Shown: positions 31,937-33,787 of the stretch, piece by piece
Numbering within the stretch: the stretch's first letter is position 1
How the letters are laid out: each line of letters begins with the position of its first letter
NCBI RefSeq assembly: GCF_900156165.1
Contig: NZ_FTMY01000021.1
Coordinates: 1 to 33,787, forward strand
Length of the DNA: 33,787 nt
Reading direction: 5' to 3'
Source: Pseudacidovorax sp. RU35E
GTDB taxonomy: Bacteria > Pseudomonadota > Gammaproteobacteria > Burkholderiales > Burkholderiaceae_C
Program-made: the position numbers and the translations under genes
The notes under the pieces: model-generated
What the model was told of the DNA's origin: nothing
The model's database searches: none
Seen by the model: only the letters and a program-made list of their open reading frames with translations

Positions 31937-32488
31937 ATGACGAAGCGTTCCTCCGTGGCCAAAGAGAAGAAGGGTGGGTCGGCAGCGCCGGTGAAGCGGC
32001 AGGGTGCCCAGCCCTTCAATCCGCTGCGCGAGGTGATGTGGCGTCGCCCTGGGTTCCTGATTCGCCGACTCACTCAGATCGGCCAGGCATTGTTTTTCGA
32101 TCTGTGCAAATCCGAGAGCATCACGCCTCTCCAGGTGGGCATGCTCACGGCACTATCGATGAACCCTTGGCTGGATCAGAAGGCCATCGGTCGGGAGCTC
32201 TCGCTGGACCGCACGACGACGGCCGAGGTGCTCAAGCGTCTAGCGGACAAGGGACTTGTAGAGACGCGAGTGAACCCCGAGGACCGCCGTTCCAGGCTGT
32301 CCGTCATCACCGCGGAAGGCTTGAAGCTCATCAACGATCTGCAGGAGAGCATTCATCGATCGCAGGAACTGCTGATCGAACCGCTGCCCCCGGAGGACCG
32401 GGAGGTCTTCATGAAGCTGCTGGCGCGACTCGTCGATGCGCACGAGAAGATGGAGCGGCAGCTGGAGCAGCAAGAGCATCCGGAATAG
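31937..32488 (+). CDS. MarR-family transcriptional regulator
   Basis: A 183-residue MarR-type winged-helix regulator. After a basic tail (1-26), dimer helices lead to the DNA-binding unit: recognition helix around residues 90-108 (LDRTTTAEVLKRLADKGLV) and wing at 112-128 (VNPEDRRSRLSVITAEG). A long acidic C-terminal helix completes the dimer interface. A GTG at 31847, overlapping the hydrolase stop, is in frame and would add 30 residues; the ATG at 31937 was preferred because those residues are not typical of the family, but neither start has an ideal ribosome site. Nicotinate and picolinate pathways are controlled by MarR-type proteins (NicR, PicR), so it is the likely repressor at 26087-26103 and 26303-26319. 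Confidence 0.86.
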   Translation: MTKRSSVAKEKKGGSAAPVKRQGAQPFNPLREVMWRRPGFLIRRLTQIGQALFFDLCKSESITPLQVGMLTALSMNPWLDQKAIGRELSLDRTTTAEVLKRLADKGLVETRVNPEDRRSRLSVITAEGLKLINDLQESIHRSQELLIEPLPPEDREVFMKLLARLVDAHEKMERQLEQQEHPE

Positions 32489-32489
32489 C

Positions 32490-32507
32490 CGAGGGTCGAC
32501 ACCCTCG
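32490..32507 (+). terminator. Short hairpin after the MarR gene
   Basis: CGAGGGT, loop CGAC, ACCCTCG forms a perfect seven-base stem immediately after the regulator stop. No T-tract follows, so termination is only probable. It separates the pyridine regulon from the acyl-CoA dehydrogenase gene. Confidence 0.45.
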
Positions 32508-32594
32508 ATCACTGCCTCGGGCGGCGCGGCGCATACGGCGTCGTGCCAGTCGCGTTCACGCCTGCGGCGCAGGCATTTCAACCAATTCGCTGAT

Positions 32595-33787
32595 ATGAGC
32601 TACACCGCCCCCCTGAAGGACTTGCTGTTCGACATCCAGCATCTGGCGCAAATCTATGAGATCGCCAAGCTGCCGGGCTTCGAAGATGCCGGCCTGGACA
32701 CCGCCGCCGCCGTGCTGGAAGAGTGCGCCAAGCTGACGCAGGATGTGATCGCGCCGCTGAACGTGGCGGGCGACCGCGACCCCTCGTCCTTCAAGGACGG
32801 TGCGGTGCGCACCACGCCCGGCTTCAAGGACGCCTTCCGCCAATACGCCGAAGGCGGCTGGCAGGGCCTGCAGCATCCGGTGGACTTCGGCGGTCAGGGC
32901 CTGCCCAAGACCATCGGTGCCGCCTGCGGCGAGATGGTCAACAGCGCCAACCTCAGCTTCGCGCTGTGCCCGCTGCTGACCGACGGCGCCATCGAGGCGC
33001 TGCTCACGGCCGGCTCGGAGCAACTCAAAGCGACCTATCTGGAAAAGCTGGTGAGCGGCGAATGGACCGGCACCATGAACCTCACCGAGCCGCAGGCCGG
33101 CAGCGACCTGGCGCTGGTGCGCACCCGCGCCGAGCCGCAGCCTGACGGCAGCTACAAGGTCTTCGGCACCAAGATCTACATCACCTACGGCGAGCACGAC
33201 ATGGCGCCGAACATCGTGCACCTGGTGCTGGCCCGCGTGAGCGGCGCGCCGGAGGGCGTCAAGGGCATCAGCCTGTTCGTCGTGCCCAAGTTGATGGTCA
33301 ATGACGATGGCTCGCTGGGCGCGCGCAACGACGTGCACTGCGTGAGCATCGAGCACAAGCTGGGCATCAAGGCCAGCCCCACCGCCGTGCTGCAGTACGG
33401 CGACCACGGCGGCGCCATCGGCTATCTCGTGGGCGAGGAAAACCGCGGCCTCGAATACATGTTCATCATGATGAACGCCGCCCGCTATGCGGTGGGCGTG
33501 CAGGGCATCGCGGTGGCCGAGCGGGCCTACCAGCATGCGGTGGCCTATGCCCGCGAGCGCGTGCAAAGCCGCCCCGTCGATGGCTCGATGACGAAGAGCG
33601 CGCCGATCATCCACCACCCCGACGTGCGCCGCATGCTGATGACCATGCGCGCTTACACCGAAGGCTGTCGCGCCATGGCCAGCGTGGCCGCCGCGGCCTA
33701 CGACGCCGCCCACCACCACGAGGACGCCGAGGTGCGCAAACAGAACCAGGCCTTCTATGAATTCCTGGTGCCACTGGTCAAGGGCTA
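32595..33787 (+). CDS. Acyl-CoA dehydrogenase, C-terminally cut by window end
   Basis: The reading frame from the ATG at 32595 stays open to the last base, giving about 397 residues of a protein normally near 590. It belongs to the acyl-CoA dehydrogenase subgroup that includes 3-methylmercaptopropionyl-CoA dehydrogenase (DmdC) and FadE-like enzymes. Visible motifs are YAEGGWQGLQHPVDFGGQGL, GTMNLTEPQAGSDL for flavin and substrate contact, KIYITYGEHD, and KLGIKASPTA. These FAD enzymes desaturate an acyl-CoA at C2-C3 and hand electrons to ETF. A hairpin separates it from the MarR gene, and its function does not fit pyridine degradation, so it probably starts a different transcription unit. The substrate cannot be predicted. 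Confidence 0.85.
   Translation, partial: MSYTAPLKDLLFDIQHLAQIYEIAKLPGFEDAGLDTAAAVLEECAKLTQDVIAPLNVAGDRDPSSFKDGAVRTTPGFKDAFRQYAEGGWQGLQHPVDFGGQGLPKTIGAACGEMVNSANLSFALCPLLTDGAIEALLTAGSEQLKATYLEKLVSGEWTGTMNLTEPQAGSDLALVRTRAEPQPDGSYKVFGTKIYITYGEHDMAPNIVHLVLARVSGAPEGVKGISLFVVPKLMVNDDGSLGARNDVHCVSIEHKLGIKASPTAVLQYGDHGGAIGYLVGEENRGLEYMFIMMNAARYAVGVQGIAVAERAYQHAVAYARERVQSRPVDGSMTKSAPIIHHPDVRRMLMTMRAYTEGCRAMASVAAAAYDAAHHHEDAEVRKQNQAFYEFLVPLVKG

Noticed and set aside
19917-32488. Nicotinate degradation as the upstream pathway
   Set aside because: The molybdenum enzyme is a three-subunit CoxLMS-type enzyme and not the two-subunit, cytochrome-linked NicAB. No NicC-type flavin monooxygenase is present, and a separate decarboxylase plus Rieske oxygenase fits picolinate better.
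1-33787. CRISPR arrays, tRNA or rRNA genes, phage or plasmid replication genes
   Set aside because: No regularly spaced repeats, no tRNA-like cloverleaf or rRNA sequence, and no integrase or replication genes were recognised on either strand. The only mobile element seen is the IS3-type fragment at the left edge.

Overview
The window is about 34 kb of high-GC DNA. It most resembles an accessory catabolic island of a betaproteobacterium of the order Burkholderiales (Comamonadaceae- or Alcaligenaceae-like). This rests on two Bug-type periplasmic receptor genes, tight ATGA-overlapping operons, and family resemblance of the products. Genus cannot be fixed from the sequence alone. No rRNA, tRNA or CRISPR array was seen.

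Left edge (1-5719): the first 95 bases look like the end of an IS3-family insertion sequence, whose terminal TGA also serves as the stop codon of the neighbouring gene. Next, on the minus strand, is a four-gene efflux operon: FUSC/AaeB-like inner-membrane protein, DUF1656 protein, HlyD-type fusion protein and NodT-type outer-membrane lipoprotein. A divergent AraC-type regulator follows.

Middle (5794-15197): an unassigned CoA-dependent catabolic cluster. A PrpF-family isomerase and an SDR run leftward. A cysteine-free DUF35 protein, a thiolase-like enzyme, a second SDR, a Bug receptor, a class III CoA-transferase, a crotonase and a second Bug receptor run rightward. The divergent promoter holds two TTTAG-N5-CTAAA palindromes, and a LysR-type regulator closes the block. 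The substrate is unknown.

Right (15292-32488): the most informative part, a divergent regulon that reads as a pyridine-carboxylate pathway, best explained as picolinate degradation. A 12-gene leftward operon encodes a complete four-part Rieske oxygenase (ferredoxin, reductase, alpha, beta), an amidohydrolase-family decarboxylase, 2,5-dihydroxypyridine 5,6-dioxygenase (NicX type), maleamate amidohydrolase (NicF type) and a five-gene LivKHMGF-type ABC importer. A rightward operon encodes a three-subunit molybdenum hydroxylase, N-formylmaleamate deformylase (NicD type) and a MarR-type regulator. The predicted route is picolinate to 6-hydroxypicolinate (Mo hydroxylase), to 3,6-dihydroxypicolinate (Rieske enzyme), to 2,5-dihydroxypyridine (decarboxylase), to N-formylmaleamate, to maleamate, to maleate. 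A maleate isomerase is not in the window. The two operons share a 419-bp intergenic region with two identical 17-bp operators, each lying on the -10/+1 region of one predicted promoter.

Features that stand out are: the fusion of a CoxG/SRPBCC domain to the iron-sulfur subunit of the Mo hydroxylase; the ABC importer inside the pathway operon; the paired operators; the degenerate zinc-ribbon protein paired with a thiolase; and the insertion-sequence junction. The window ends inside an acyl-CoA dehydrogenase gene.
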